Positions 11,247 through 23,123 of a DNA stretch of 64,000 nt are shown piece after piece. The DNA is taken from assembly GCF_024586455.1 (NCBI RefSeq), contig NC_065921.1, forward strand, positions 46,336,574-46,400,573, in the 5' to 3' direction. The position numbers and the translations under genes were made by a program. The stretch is from Bactrocera neohumeralis (lineage: Eukaryota > Arthropoda > Insecta > Diptera > Tephritidae). Position 1 is the stretch's first letter. Each line of letters starts with the position of its first letter. The notes under the pieces were generated by a model. It had not been told where the DNA came from and made no database searches. It saw nothing but the letters and a program-made list of their open reading frames with translations.

Positions 11247-11585
11247 TCAAACATTTTTTTCACGAATAACTTGATTTCGATCGGTAAGTTTCTCTGGGGG
11301 ATATATGTATGTTATAGTGTCGCGAACTGAACAATTTTTTGAGTTTGCACGGTTGCCTTGGACTATAACCCATGCTAATTTTGGTGAAGGTGTTTTGTCA
11401 AATGAAAACGTATTCCAGTTATATGCTATAGTGCCTATAGTGTTCCGAAAAAGACCAGATTTTTGGAGAAAAAATAAATTTGAAAATTTGAGACCGACAG
11501 ATGAACATGGCCTAATCGACTCAGGAGTTATACTAATCATATACCTATATCTTCTTTTTATCTGATTATTACTCCATTGTTCCAA
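11247..11585 (-). mobile_element. DINE-1/HINE-type repeat relic
   Basis: Segments such as GATCGGTAAGTTTCTCTGGGGGATATATG and TGAACAATTTTTTGAGTTTGCACGG are diverged reverse-orientation versions of the core of the 7485-8021 family (CATATAGC...AACTGAACGAT...). The ends are not identifiable. Open frames crossing it on both strands are repeat-derived. Confidence 0.5.
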
Positions 11586-11660
11586 TCTGAAGAAGAGTCT
11601 GGAGTAGGTTTTCTTGTTCTATTTTCTGATTTTTTCATCCATGAAAAACAAGCCCTTCGT

Positions 11661-12991
11661 CTAAAATCTAGCAGAGGGATCTTTATTGACCTGGTTGTAA
11701 ATAATCCAGGAATTTACTAGAAGCATATCTAGAAAAAGAATTACTAGAGGCCAGTAATATTTCTTGCCTCTAAAACGGATTGGATATTTAGCAATCAACC
11801 AATCGTGTTTATCTACCCCGCTCATGTTTTTATTATAATTATGAATAAGTCTTGGCTGATCTACGGATTAGATTTAATAAAAGGTCCAACAGTGTCAAAA
11901 TTAGTCAATAGACATATTACATTGTTATCATGCCATTTGACGCGTAATATTTCATTGTTTTTATCAAAGCGATGATCAGAATAACCTCTGTCTTTCTTTT
12001 TCATTTCTTTCTTTGTCATGACAGGACATTTCTTAGTCCTACTTTCTCTGACTACATCCGTAGCACTGAACCCTTGAGTTTTTAAATCCACCAACAATTA
12101 TATACTACTGAAAAAATTATCAAAGTAGACTACATGTGTGCAGGGATTGGTATACACTTCAAGCAACTTTTTTACCATTCTTGAACCCAAGCCATCGCCA
12201 ATATTATCTGCGGTTTGAGTTTCTCTGCCTGCATATAACGAAAAATTACAACAGAATCCGCTGACTCCACACAGTGCCCAAAGTTTGTACCTAAACCTTA
12301 TGGGGTTTCCTTTTATAAATTGTTTGATTCCTTGATGACCAAAGTATCTGACGATCATTTCATCAACCGCTAAATTGGATTCAAAAATTCCAAACTTTCG
12401 AAAATATTCATTAGCTTTTGCGATAAACGGGCGAATTTTGAAAGCTTTGTCAGTGTTATCGATTTTCGAGTTATCATTGAATTGTAAATAGCACTTAATT
12501 TTATCAAAACGTTTGCGTGACATTGATTGCTCAATAAATGGAACGTGTACATCATCATCTTTACACCAGTAAAGTTTACTTTGAGGCAAATGGTGACATG
12601 AAGAGAAAAACAAAATTGCTATGAAGATTTTTAACTCATTCACGGTAAGACTAAAGTTCAAGTAATTTTTATAATGTTTGGCTTAAGCTTCTGTTTCTTG
12701 AACAATATATTCTAAAATCTCGTCACATAACAAATTTTCAAATATTTCTACCGCCGATGTCCCCTCCAACTACGTTATCATGTTTTCCAAATATTGATTA
12801 GTCGTATTAGATCCTGGTTGATTATCAGAATAAACTGGATCACACTTACGCCAAGCGACTGTCTTACTTGCCCGAGATGTAGTACTTTGATTAGGTTCAC
12901 CTTCTTCAACAGACACAGGTAAAACTCCCATATCGTCATCAGGACCTTCTTCTATGTCTGCCATTTCATCCACGTCGTCTGACAACATCAA
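11661..12991 (-). pseudogene. piggyBac-like transposase (family 1), frameshifted
   Basis: A DDE_Tnp_1_7-type transposase read on the minus strand. An acidic N-terminus (12770-12991, D/E-rich, ending WRKCDPVYSDNQPGSNTTNQ) precedes the core at 12098-12661. The core carries the first catalytic Asp in ESNLAVDEMIVRYFG and the second in HVVYFDNFFSS. The frame changes at about 12097 and again near 11860, after which NMSGVDKHDW supplies the third Asp, followed by YPIRFRGKKYYWPLV. All three catalytic residues survive, but at least three frame disruptions and a gap between N-terminus and core make it inactive. It is clearly different from the piggyBac-like family at 19.6 kb. Confidence 0.85.
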
Positions 12992-13636
12992 TATCGTTCA
13001 AGTCCTCATCACTTGAGTCTTCGATCTCTTGTAGATAATTTGCAATTTAGGACATCTTTAAGGCCTTTTTATACATTTCTTTCACTGGGTCCATAATCTA
13101 TAAGCAATAAAAACATATATAGGCACACGTTTATCAAACAGAAAAGGGTATAGGTACTTTTACTATTTCATCAAAGAACAAAATCATAATAATTTTACTT
13201 GCCTTCGTCAACCACTTTACTATGAAACCACCAATATTATTCACAATTTTTTATCTCATGTATGAAATAAAAATCACAATCTTTTCACGAGATGTAGTGT
13301 GCTCGGCATAAACTTGTTGAATAATGTAAACACTAGACACGCAAGGCATAAAACAATTGACTCTTGATGTAAAGGTTCGGACTTGCTTTCGCGGCAAATA
13401 GTAAAGGAAAGTCCCCAGTGTCATATTAATAGTACGGCTTATTACGAAAGCATGTAACATGATTCTAAAATTTGTTTTGTTGCTTATTTTATATCTCAGG
13501 TATTTGGGTAAGGTCTTAGAATACTTTTTAAAAACTTTATAATAGGAAAATAGTACATGAAAATAAATTTCTACAGAAATAAATAAAATAAACCGTCAGT
13601 TTTGAAAAAACAAAATATTTATTATGGTGTCCTATA

Positions 13637-13664
13637 AATAGGGCAGTGGTAAGGAATGCGTTAA
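13637..13664 (-). repeat. Candidate 5' terminus of the family-1 piggyBac-like element
   Basis: About 650 bp upstream of the transposase, the minus strand reads TTAA followed by CGCATTCCTTACCACTGCCC. A TTAA next to a short terminal motif is what a piggyBac end should look like. I could not find the matching 3' end, so this is tentative. Confidence 0.35.
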
Positions 13665-14305
13665 GCCATATATTGCAAGCTAAACAGGCATGTACACATA
13701 AAATATTTAAATCGTTATAACTGCATTACCGCAACATAAATATTTTGCGGCTGCTAAAGTTACGGTTAGAAACAAATGTTTCACACTTTCTCTTAAGTCA
13801 GCAACGACGTGCCAACTTTCTCATTCCACTTTTTAAAGCCAGTCTACTGAACGCTTACTTGTGTTATGTATATGTATGTGCATATGTAGGTGCATAAGGC
13901 TTTGTAAATATATTTGTACCATCAGCATTTAAAATTTATATAGTTTCTTTTTTATTCGAAATTTTTTTAAGGAACTCGTCTCACTTCATTTTAAAGTTTT
14001 AAGTGCATTGAGTGACAGCCTCCTCAGCCATGTTAGGACAACAAAAACCAATGAGTTATTGTAACATACTACTTATGGTAGTGTGCCGACAAAATCTGCG
14101 TAACAGCACTTTGGCTACCGTGTGATAAGGGCTTTGCTGTGAGTGCCCATGATTAAAAATACTCAAAAGTGACTTCGTGAACTTAAGCGATTTTTCACTA
14201 TTATATAATTTACCACTTACTTTTTCCCTTACTTAGGAAAGAAGGTTTCAGAACATAATGTTTCACTTAAAAGGAGATTACAATTTTATTGATGGCTGAT
14301 AGAGG
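13665..14305. other. Non-coding interval
   Basis: No supported feature. AT-rich sequence with short TATG/TACA repeats near 13866-13900. Confidence 0.5.
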
Positions 14306-14319
14306 TTATAATAAAACTC

Positions 14320-14405
14320 TCCCTGGTCGGATACCAGTGGAGGCTTGACAGTGGATGTTTGTAAACAAATGAACTGGATGTACTCCCTGGTCGGATACCA
14401 GTGGA
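14320..14405. repeat. 22-bp direct repeat pair with internal hairpin
   Basis: TCCCTGGTCGGATACCAGTGGA occurs at 14320-14341 and 14384-14405. Each unit contains CTGGT-N5-ACCAG, able to form a small stem-loop. It lies in the 3' non-coding part of the zinc-knuckle element. Confidence 0.7.
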
Positions 14406-14836
14406 TGTTGTAGATTTATGAAATTATAAATTACTGCTGCGCGTCGAAGATCACCAGACGTAACAAGATGATTGAGCTGCCGACCAAAAGACGGAGAAGA
14501 TGCCAAAAAAAAGATGGTTGATCTGCTTGCCGAAAATGAAAAAGGTAGAACGTCCGCCGATGTTTTCTAATCGAAATTCGTGATCGAAGTGAGTGTTCAC
14601 TTCCAGAACGAAGCTTTTTGCTCGTTGGGCGGTGGTGGATTAGCAGCTGCGTGTATTGGTGTGTGTGTGGTGTTTTCTGCTGCTTCCAATGGATGTGTGG
14701 TGTGTGGGAAAACTGCTGTCTTCAGGTGTGGTGTATGTGCCAGCGTTGCTTGTGAGTGGTGTATTGTGTGGTGTAGTGGCGCCCGAGGGCGGGAAGCTTA
14801 ACTCATTTAGCCATCCCGGCCCCCCTAGGCGAATGT

Positions 14837-15577
14837 TCAGCGTAGCAGTCGCTGAAGCTGCTGTAACGTTGCCACAACGTTGCTGAGCCCGGATGTACGT
14901 CGATGGGGAGGCCTTTGATGACGCCTTGTCGATGCTGCATTGCGCTGACACCATAGACGGGACTCCTGGGGAGGTGCCGGTCTTCGCCGACGTGCCACAC
15001 GATTGGTTTGCTGCGGTCTGGTTGTGCCACGGCTATGCATGGCAGGTGGCCGACCGACCTCACGTCTCGGGGTGCGGTGGAGCAGCGTGTGATGCTGCCT
15101 GCCACAGATGTGGCACAAAGCCCCTGAGTCACAGTCATGAGTTGCGTGCGTGGGTACCAGATAATTGTGGCAATGCCCATGCGCCTGTACTATCTGCTGG
15201 CGTTGAATTGGTGACAACCCCTTGAAGAGCCCACAGTATTGCAGTCGGTGGGGCGGCGACAAAGGGGGCATCGTAATCAAAGGGGCTCCGCTGGTGATGA
15301 CGGTGTTGTTGTTGGTGCTCGTACTAGATACTACGAGCGGTAGTTGACGGTGTTGTTGCAGTGGTTGTTCAAGGCGCCGGTGTTGGGGCAACCCCAGGAC
15401 GGGGCACACTGATGGCCGATCGTAGTGTTGGCGTAGTGTTGGCGTTGTTCTCTGAATCCATGTTTGCCTGTATGGAGAAAAAGTCGTGTTTAGTTGCAAC
15501 TCATTTCTATATATTATGAAATTGTGCGATTTGTAACCAACTTTATTTGGTTTGGCAGAATTTAGTAATCTACCCAT
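14837..15577 (-). pseudogene. Gag-like zinc-knuckle protein
   Basis: A 246-codon frame beginning MGRLLNSAKPNKVGYK. The informative part is QYCGLFKGLSPIQRQQIVQAHG, then HDCDSGALCHICGRQHHTLLH (about residues 113-173). C-x2-CGR-x-HH-TLLH is the zinc-knuckle signature of BEL/Pao-type gag proteins. The rest is Pro/Arg/Gln-rich low complexity. The tail continues in another frame to about 14803 (HSPRGAGMAK). It lacks the alpha-helical gag core expected upstream, so it is either a derived small protein of a non-autonomous element or a decayed remnant. Confidence 0.5.
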
Positions 15578-15704
15578 TGTTTTGTAGTATCTTTATGATT
15601 TATCATATGTGCGATTGAATTCGGTTTTAGTTATTAGACGGGTTTTTCAATTTCTGCGTGTCGGTATTATTGTACGGATTGTTTATTATGTGCATTTTCG
15701 TTAT

Positions 15705-16241
15705 TTGAGGAGCGCTTGGAGGGATGAACTGCCAGTTAATGCCTTGGGGAGCGTACTTTTGTACAATATCAGGTGAAACTTGCTTGATAAAGTCCAGAAA
15801 CTGTTTTTCAGTGGCTCTTTGAGCTCCTATAAATGTCTTGCCTTTGTCGCTCATGAGTTTTGACGGAAAACCACGTCGTCCGACGAAGCGAGCAAATGCC
15901 GCGAGAAAAGCCTCTTTTGTCAGATTGGTACATAACTCGAGGTGTACTTTTGCTTATGCATAGTGCATATCTTGCACGAAAATATGCATTTCTTTATCTT
16001 TGGCTTGAGTCTTGGGATATAAAACTCTTGGCGGACTATTTGTTGCATTAGGCGGTGTTCGGCATGTAATAATAGTACGTGGACATAATTGAGATATAAT
16101 GTGGCAAGTTGCGATCTCTCTGGTATAACAATGGGATGAGGTTCGTTATACGTTAGGCTGGAATTGACAAGCCGACCATTTGCACGAAGTAGACCCTTCG
16201 TATATATGAATGTATTTAGTTCTAGGAGTGAGCTCTTTTTA
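15705..16241 (-). pseudogene. BEL integrase, truncated
   Basis: Zinc-binding and core segments of a BEL-type integrase. GLLRANGRLVNSSLTYNEPH and a downstream CKICTMHKQK motif (15960-16200) mark the H2C2 region. The core begins SDKGKTFIGAQRATEKQF (15854 downward), where the usual SDNG is SDKG but the catalytic Asp is kept. The match stops after WQFIPPSAP, before the catalytic Glu, and is replaced by unrelated sequence. At least one frameshift lies near 15860-15960. Confidence 0.8.
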
Positions 16242-18283
16242 TCAATCGGCTTCGATTCTCTCAGTACTGATATCTCTTGGCTGAAGTAGCGCGCTTGAGT
16301 AGATGCGATAAGAGCGACCTTTGCTTTTTGTGGGATATACTGTGCGTATTCCCTTAATTTTACGTTTGAGTCGCTCTATGAATTTGAGCATGTAAGCGAT
16401 TACCTTGAGGGCTCGGGAGTAAAATGAAAATCTCTCCAGGATGTCAGTATCATCCAATGTTGTTTGAAAGGAGTCGATCTTTCGACTTTCTGGGGCAATA
16501 ATATTACGCATGGGCGATTGCGGCCAAGAATTGGGAGATTCTGTTAACCATCGGGGGCCATTCCACCAGAGGGTGGTGGTGGCAAGGTGCAGAGGTTTGC
16601 ACCCTCTTGTACCTAGATCAGCAGGATTGTCAGCACTGGCTACTTGTCGCCAAGTTGCTGATCCCACTAGGTTAAGAATTTGAGACGTTCGATTGGAGAT
16701 ATACGTCTTCCATGCATGTGGTGGTTTTTCCAACCAGGCTAATACAATCTCGGAATCAGACCAGAGATATAATTTATTTTTTGCCATATTCAGTTGCGTT
16801 TGCACTATGGATGCTAGTTTGGCAAGTAGTAGTGCACCACATAGTTCTAGTCGTGGTAGACTTATTGTTTTAGAGGAGCCACTTTTGCAACTAGCAAGTG
16901 GCTTGTGGTCGCCTTGTCGCTTTGTGTGCGAACATATATAGTGGCGCAATACGCCTTTTCAGAGGCGTCACAAAAGCCATGTAGTTCGACTTTGTGCTCT
17001 GGGACACAATTTACCCATCATGGGATTTGTATTTGTGTGATATCGTTTAGATTGCTCGCGAACTGGGACCACTTTTCTAAACGAAGTGGTTTTACTTGCT
17101 CGTCCCAGTCGGTCCCATCTAGCCATAATTCTTGTATCAGGATTTTGGCTGGTATCATAATTGGCGATAGCCATCCTGCAGGGTCAAAAAGTTTTGCCAC
17201 AGAGGAGAGAATTTGGCGTTTTGTAATGGCGGATAAAGCGGATATGGACTCAGTTGTGTATGAAAACTGGTCCGATATCGCATTCCATTGGATGCCCAGA
17301 GTTTTTGTTGTACTTTCCTTTTCGAAAACAAGGAAATTAATGTCCAACAAATTTTCGTTTGGAATATTTTTGAGAATATCTGGGTGATTTGCCGTAATCT
17401 TTTTTAATGGAAACCCTGCGGTTTTGAGGGCTTAGATTACCTGTGATAATGATTGGTATGCTTGCGGAAGACTGTGATTTCCAGACAGAATATCGTCTAC
17501 ATACGTTTGTGTTTTTAACACCTGGGTTGCCAGAGGAAATTCTGACTTGGTGTTTTCAGCCAATTCATGGAGTGTTCGAATGGCTAAGTATGGGACACAG
17601 TTAACGCCAAAGGTCACTGTTTTTAGCTTGAAGTCGCGTAGTGGACTACTGGGGGATTTTCGGAAAATAATTCGCTGAAAATCTTGATCGTCTTTATGTA
17701 CGACTATTTGTCTATACATTTTTTCGACGTCCCCGTTGTACACGTATTTGAATATACGCCAGTTAAAATAAGCAGAATTAAATCAGGTTGGAGTGTGGGT
17801 CCCGTAAACAGGATATCGTTTAGGGAATTCTCCGAGCTAGTGGATCTTGAGGCGTTCAAGACAACTCTTACTTTAGTTGTTTTTTATCTGGCTTTACTAC
17901 TGCATGATGTGGCAAGTAAAATGAGTAGTATTTGCCATTGATGATTTTTTCGCACGGGCTTACTTCCTCCATGTGATCTAAATGGAGGTATTCTTCCAAC
18001 ACACCATCATATTCTGGTTTGAGCTCACCTTTTTTAAGTAGGTTTCTTTCCATACTTTGCGAGAGTGACCTAAGGCGATTGTGTTGGGAAATTGGTGTTT
18101 TTGTGGTAGTTGTACGACATACCGACCATTATCTGATCTAGTAGTTGTGGCTTTGTAAAAGTCTTCACAATACTGATCTTCGGGGGTTGTGATTGAAATG
18201 GGGGGGAGTTCTTCTATCTCCCAAAATTGTCTCAATTGTGAATTGAGGTACTCGTTTGAGATTTCCTCAACTTGAGTTGTCAT
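16242..18283 (-). pseudogene. BEL reverse transcriptase and RNase H, frameshifted
   Basis: Pieces in successive frames together cover the BEL RT-RNase H. 17978-18283 and 17868-18053 hold the region before RT (EEISNEYLNSQLRQFWEIEE, then SFYLPHHAVVKPD). 17432-17743 holds the RT palm, including the catalytic YVDDILSG. 17018-17350 holds the thumb/connection (TKRQILSSVAKLFDPAGWLSP). 16242-16949 holds the A17-type and RNase H region (LPRLELCGALLLAKL, LYLWSDSEIVLAWL, SADNPADLGTRG). The order and motifs are those of a full BEL pol. At least four frame changes make it non-functional. Confidence 0.85.
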
Positions 18284-19582
18284 TGTGACATTGTGTGACT
18301 GGTTCCGTGACTAGTACACTTATAATCCAACCGAAAATAGTCTTTTGTGCCAAAAGTGTGTTTGAAATTTTCTCAATACCTTCGAGTATTATTTGTGGTA
18401 TGAGAGCGCTGCCTAATAGAAGATCTATTTGAGCGGGGGTGTTGCATTTGGGATCTGCTAACTTAAGGTGTGAAACCTTTTCCCAATGCTTGCTATTTAT
18501 ATGATAGCTTGGTATCATATTAGTTAATTGCGGTAAGACTATAGCTTCTGCTTGTATTCTTATATCCGCTTGGGGGGAAAATAGGGTAATGGGACAGATT
18601 TTATTAGAGTTTTGAACTACTCTTCCGCCCGTTCCCGTAATTTCAAAGTTGGCTTGTGTTGTTGGCAGATTTAGCCTATTTTGTGCCCTAGACGCTATGA
18701 AAGATCGTAGTGATCCTTGGTCTATTAGGGCTCTGAGCTTAAACAGTTCTCCTCGATGTTCGATGGAGACGACTGCTGTGGGTAGTAGTACCCTACTTTG
18801 ATTTTCGCTGTGTAGCGTTTGAGTTTTTAAAGCCTTTGAACAGCATGGTGCTTCTTGGCAATTTTGTGGATTTGGCACTTCGGGATTCGTTGTTGCAACT
18901 AAACCCGTGGCTCTCTTGATATTTGCGCTGTTTGGGGGTAAGCTGGAAAAATTTTTTATATGAAGCATCGAATGGTGTCGTTTATGACAGTTAAATTTGC
19001 TTTCACACTCTTTGAGTGTATGCGCATGTGACAGACAGTTTGTACAAAGTCTTTTAGTTTTCACGAAATTGTTGCGGTTGATAATAGTCAATTTTTTACA
19101 TCTCTCGCAAGATTTGAGCTTATGCCTTCCTGTACATAGTTCGCATGATCTATATTTATTCTGTTCAGATGAGAACGATTTCGTTTTGAAGAAGCTTCTT
19201 GTGCTTGTGGAAGCTTCTATTGAAGTCTTGCTGAATACCTTTTGGTTTACTTGTATTTATTTTTTTGTCTACCCTTTCTGCGATTTCGTACTGGGTGGTG
19301 AGAAAATCTTTCATTTGTTGCCATGTTGGGCATTTTTTACGAGATGACGATTGCTCCCACAATAATAAAGACTTTTCTGGTAATGCTGCTGTGCATATAT
19401 TTACCAGTATAGGATCACAGTTGTCTGTGGGAATGTTTTGTGTCGATAAAATCGACAAACAATTGGAAACGTGGATTGAAGTTTGATAAATTCTTCACTG
19501 GTTTCCTTTTGAATTTTTGGCAAGTTCATTAAGATTGTTATCTGCTTATCGACCAATATTCGTTCATTCTCGTATCTTGATT
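18267..19582 (-). pseudogene. BEL gag C-terminus, zinc knuckle and protease
   Basis: Downstream portion of the gag-pol frame after the piggyBac insertion. KSRYENERILVDKQITILMN (19582 downward) continues gag helices. CTNCLSHAHTLKECESKFNC followed by HKRHHSMLH (18960-19050) is the BEL zinc-knuckle pair. ALIDQGSLRSFI (about 18709-18744) is the retropepsin motif (DUF1758 type), with Gln in place of the usual Ser/Thr. Frame changes occur near 19420-19460 and 19100-19160. The protease frame itself is open for 274 codons and then shifts into RT near 18280. Confidence 0.8.
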
Positions 19583-19586
19583 TTAA

Positions 19587-22459
19587 CCCTAGAACACACA
19601 CCAAGAAAATACCACGTAAACACACACCCGGGATACGTTTGTACCCGGGACCTTATTTTGCGGTTTTTTTAATGCTTATTCAACCGATTTCTATGATTTT
19701 TTTTTTGAAATGTATGTTTTAATATATAGCAAGTATTTTGTCTTTTGTTTCATTCGAATATTCCTACTAGTTCCAGCGATATGGGCAAATAAAGTCAGGA
19801 CATGCAACAGTGGATTTTTGTTTTTGTTGTTGTCCTGATAAATGCAAAACAAAATAATATAATTTATAATAATATACTTATAGAGTAACAATGAATACAC
19901 ATTTTGGTTTTTATTTCATTGAAATTTTCTACCTGGTTCAAAAGATATGTGCGAAAAGGTCGCGCAAGGTATGGGTACGTAGGTAGCAAATACACTGGTA
20001 CATATAACTGGTTTTTGTATTTTATATGCAGTTTCGTTTTCACACGAGGTGTTGTTATAAAAGCTGCCTGTTGATATTTTCATTATTGTTTTGGTGCTCA
20101 AAAGTGTAAGAAGTGAAAATATAAGTGAAAATAAATATAACTGAAACTATAAATAACTGGATACAAAATGACTTCAAGAAGAAACGAATATTTATCAAGT
20201 GCAGCATATAGAAGGTAAAAAAATGTAAAATAAGCAACAATGTAAACATATACTAATTTTTTTATTATGCAGGCTAACTGAGGAACAGCGAGAATCATAT
20301 ATACAATCTTTATTTGATGAAATTTGTGACGATGACGCTCCCTATGACTTTGACTCAGAAGATGAAGAAGAAATTCAAATCAATGACATTGAAAATGCTG
20401 ATGACGATGCTGAAGTTTCGCAAAGTGCCGCAAAAGTTTTACCCGATTATGCGGACTATGAGGATGATGAAGAAGACGATGAATAAGAAGAAGTAGAAGA
20501 AAATAATGAATTACCTGCAAGTGCCGAAAAATTTGTTGCACGTGATGGTACTGAGTGGATGAAAGAACCAAATGTAAGTCGTCAGGTACTCAAACAAAAT
20601 ATTATAAGAGAACGTTCTGGACCAGCTAGATGCACTGAAATGTAGTCAATAGAGCAAACATTAAAATGTTTCATGAACGTTGAAATGGCTGATATAATTA
20701 TGCGCCACACAAATAAGTTAGCAAAAGAAACTTATAATGCTTACAACAATGCGCATCCAAACACAACTCCTAAGTCATGGACGCCTGTGTCAATTACAGA
20801 GCTGTATGCATTTTTTGGCATACTTATTATGACTGGTGCGAACCATAGCAATGGAGAACATGTTCGAGATTTATGGAGCGTCAAAAACTATCCTTTATAT
20901 CGCGCCACAATGGGAGTCAACCGTTTCTGTTCGATATTGCGGTTCCTAAGATTTGACGATAAAAACACTCGTGCAACACGCTTACTAACTGATAAAGCAG
21001 CACCGATCAGTGAGTTGTGGGACGATGATGAACAATAATCTTGCTGCAAATTACAAGCCCAGCTCATGCTTGACGATTGATGAACAATTATTTCCTTACC
21101 GTGGACGCACACGGTTTACGCAGTACATACCGTCAAAACCTGCTAAATATGGTGTCAAGGTTTGGTGGATTTGCGTTGCCACAAATGCATATCCACTGCA
21201 TGGACAAATATATACTGGGCAAGCTGAAACTGGTAGGGAAACGAACCAAGGCGAACGAGTGGTGAAGGATTTGTCTGCCAAATACCAAGGAAGTGGCCGA
21301 AACATTACAATGGACAATTTGTTTACGACTTTGCCAGTTGCAGAACTGCTTCTCACCTGGAAACTCACGATCGTTGGAACTTTACGCAAAAACAAATCAT
21401 ATATTCCTCAAGAAATGAAGCAGAACAAAAACAGGACAATTGGTTCAACGACATTTGGCTTCAAAAATAATGTGACAATGTGCTCTTATGTTCCCAAAAA
21501 AATAAAGCAGTAATTTTGCTTTCGACCATGCATAACGATGCTGAAATAGCTGACAGTGGGAAACCTGAAATAATTGAATATTATAATCGTACCAAAGGTG
21601 GTGTTGATCGAATGGACCAAATGTTTGCGGAATATCCAACACAAAGACAAACAAAACGATGGCCACTAGCGATGCTCTTCAACATGTTGGACATTACAGC
21701 TCTTGCAGCCTACATTGTCTACGATTTGAATAACCTTATGTTGCCTTGGAGAACAAACAACAAGCGTAAGCAGATCCTGCGCAGCTTGGCTGAAACATTG
21801 TGTATGCCCATTATTGAAGCCAGAGCCATAAATCGTCAAGTGACGGGAAATTTTTCGACTAAAATTGCTATTGAAGCATATTTCAACCGACCGGTGGAAT
21901 CAATGGTGTTAACAGCAGCATCAACATCTGCCGCAGCGCGCACGCCAAGACCTGTGTCCGGATCTTGCTATTTATGTTACGCACAAGAGGAAAAACGCCG
22001 TAGAAAAACCGGAAAGCTGTGCGCCAAATGGAAGAAGCCAATGTGTCTTGAACATTCGGTCACATCAACAAATTGCTCTATTTACCATGATTTTCCTTAG
22101 CTATAAGATGCATTTTTATAATTTTTATAATAAAAGTCAATAATATAATGTGTGAAATGAATATTTTTAATTTTTCAAATAAAAAAATAATATAAAAAAT
22201 GTTTTTTTTTTGATTATTATGAGGATTTTTACTATTGGGGTACAAACGTATCCCGGGTGTGTGTTTACTTATATAATGTGTTTGGAAGGCTGTAGCTCCT
22301 GAACCAATGGTCCGATCTGGTTCAAATTTTGAATTTGAACTCAAAACTAAATAATCTTCCTAGATCCGAAGTTAGCGGTATAGAGGTATAGCGGTTCAAA
22401 AGTTACAACACTTCAAAGTTGAAAGTGGATACATTTGTACCCGGGTGTGTGTTCTAGGG
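19587..22459 (+). mobile_element. piggyBac-like transposon (family 2), copy A
   Basis: A 2,873-bp element with 16-bp perfect inverted repeats CCCTAGAACACACACC, flanked by TTAA at 19583-19586 and 22460-22463. A subterminal GGGATACGTTTGTACCCGGG-type block near each end is also inverted. It is inserted in BEL gag in opposite orientation. Termini and target duplication are perfect, so the insertion is recent relative to the BEL decay, but the transposase is mutated. Confidence 0.95.
20168..22100 (+). pseudogene. piggyBac-like transposase, two exons, inactivated (copy A)
   Basis: Exon 1 (20168-20214, MTSRRNEYLSSAAYR) is joined to exon 2 at 20273 by a 58-bp GT-AG intron that preserves the frame. 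An acidic N-terminus is followed by the DDE_Tnp_1_7 core with catalytic Asps in SCLTIDEQLFPYRG, RNITMDNLFTT and KGGVDRMDQMF. A C-terminal Cys-rich cross-brace zinc finger starts CYLCYAQEEK. Lesions: TAA near 20484 in the acidic stretch, TAG near 20643 (SIEQTLK region), an extra G near 21020, and a one-base loss in the A-run near 21496 that puts the last 200 codons in another frame. The gap-flanking second copy shares the A-run lesion but lacks the two stops and the extra G. Confidence 0.9.
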
Positions 22460-22463
22460 TTAA

Positions 22464-23083
22464 AGCTTCCCAAACCATATTAAAATTGTCGTCATTTAAT
22501 GCGAACTGTTTTACTATGACGCCAGATTGACCTTTCGTTTTGTATCGGAGGTGATAAAATTTTTGTGCATTAGATAATTTTGGGTGGTTTATGTAAACGG
22601 CTGTGAACATGTCCCGGAAGGAGAGCCCATGTTCATAACCCCCATGAAAAATTTCTGTGTCACATGCGGGAACCTTGAGGTGGATGCCTGAACTTGCCTC
22701 TTGACTTTGTACTTGTGGTATCTCTACTCGCGGAATTGGAGCAGGTACAATTGCTTTAATTAGTTTCAATTGATCAGTGATCATTGCTTTCGTTTCTTCA
22801 AATTGGTCTAAGCAATTTTCATATTTGGCGTAAGCCGAGGATTTGAAATTTTCTGGTAGGTCTGAGTCATCAGATTCTACTATTGCGTCATATGAAGCTT
22901 GGAGACGTATCCAAAAATTGTCCAGATTTTCTTTTTTGATTTCTAATGCCGATTGAGTGCAGTATTTTATAAAACTGTCACTCTCAGCAATAAATTTACT
23001 GTATATAACGTCTTTCCCCCTTTTTTGTTTTGAAACACCTTGCTTTGAGCGTGGAGCTTCTGCAGGTTTTCGTCCGAAATCAT
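22464..23083 (-). pseudogene. BEL gag N-terminal part
   Basis: N-terminal gag (DUF1759-like) of the BEL element. A plausible ATG is at 23083 (start MISDENLQKLHAQ), but the frame then shifts into the long open frame carrying YSKFIAESDSFIKYCTQSAL and the characteristic CDTEIFHGGYEHGLSFRDMF region. Coding is cut exactly at the TTAA at 22460-22463 by the piggyBac insertion, and it resumes in the same frame on the other side at 19582. That shows the insertion was a clean TTAA duplication event. Confidence 0.8.
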
Positions 23084-23123
23084 TTTTAAACTGATTGACT
23101 TTAAATGAAATTGCTGATTGCAA

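Larger units (their letters stand above)
14306..15625 (-). mobile_element. Short LTR-type (non-autonomous) element with zinc-knuckle frame
   Basis: A markedly GC-richer segment (about 14600-15450) embedded in AT-rich DNA and inserted next to the truncated end of the BEL integrase. It contains one frame with a BEL/Pao-style zinc knuckle, followed on the minus strand by an untranslated region with AATAAA near 14288-14296 and two copies of a 22-bp direct repeat. No protease, RT or integrase is present. I infer a TRIM/LARD-like derivative or an internally deleted gag fragment. I could not define LTR pairs. Confidence 0.45.

Noticed and set aside
14893..15225. 110-codon plus-strand frame
   Set aside because: Antisense to the zinc-knuckle frame in GC-rich DNA, where stops are rare. 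No domain.
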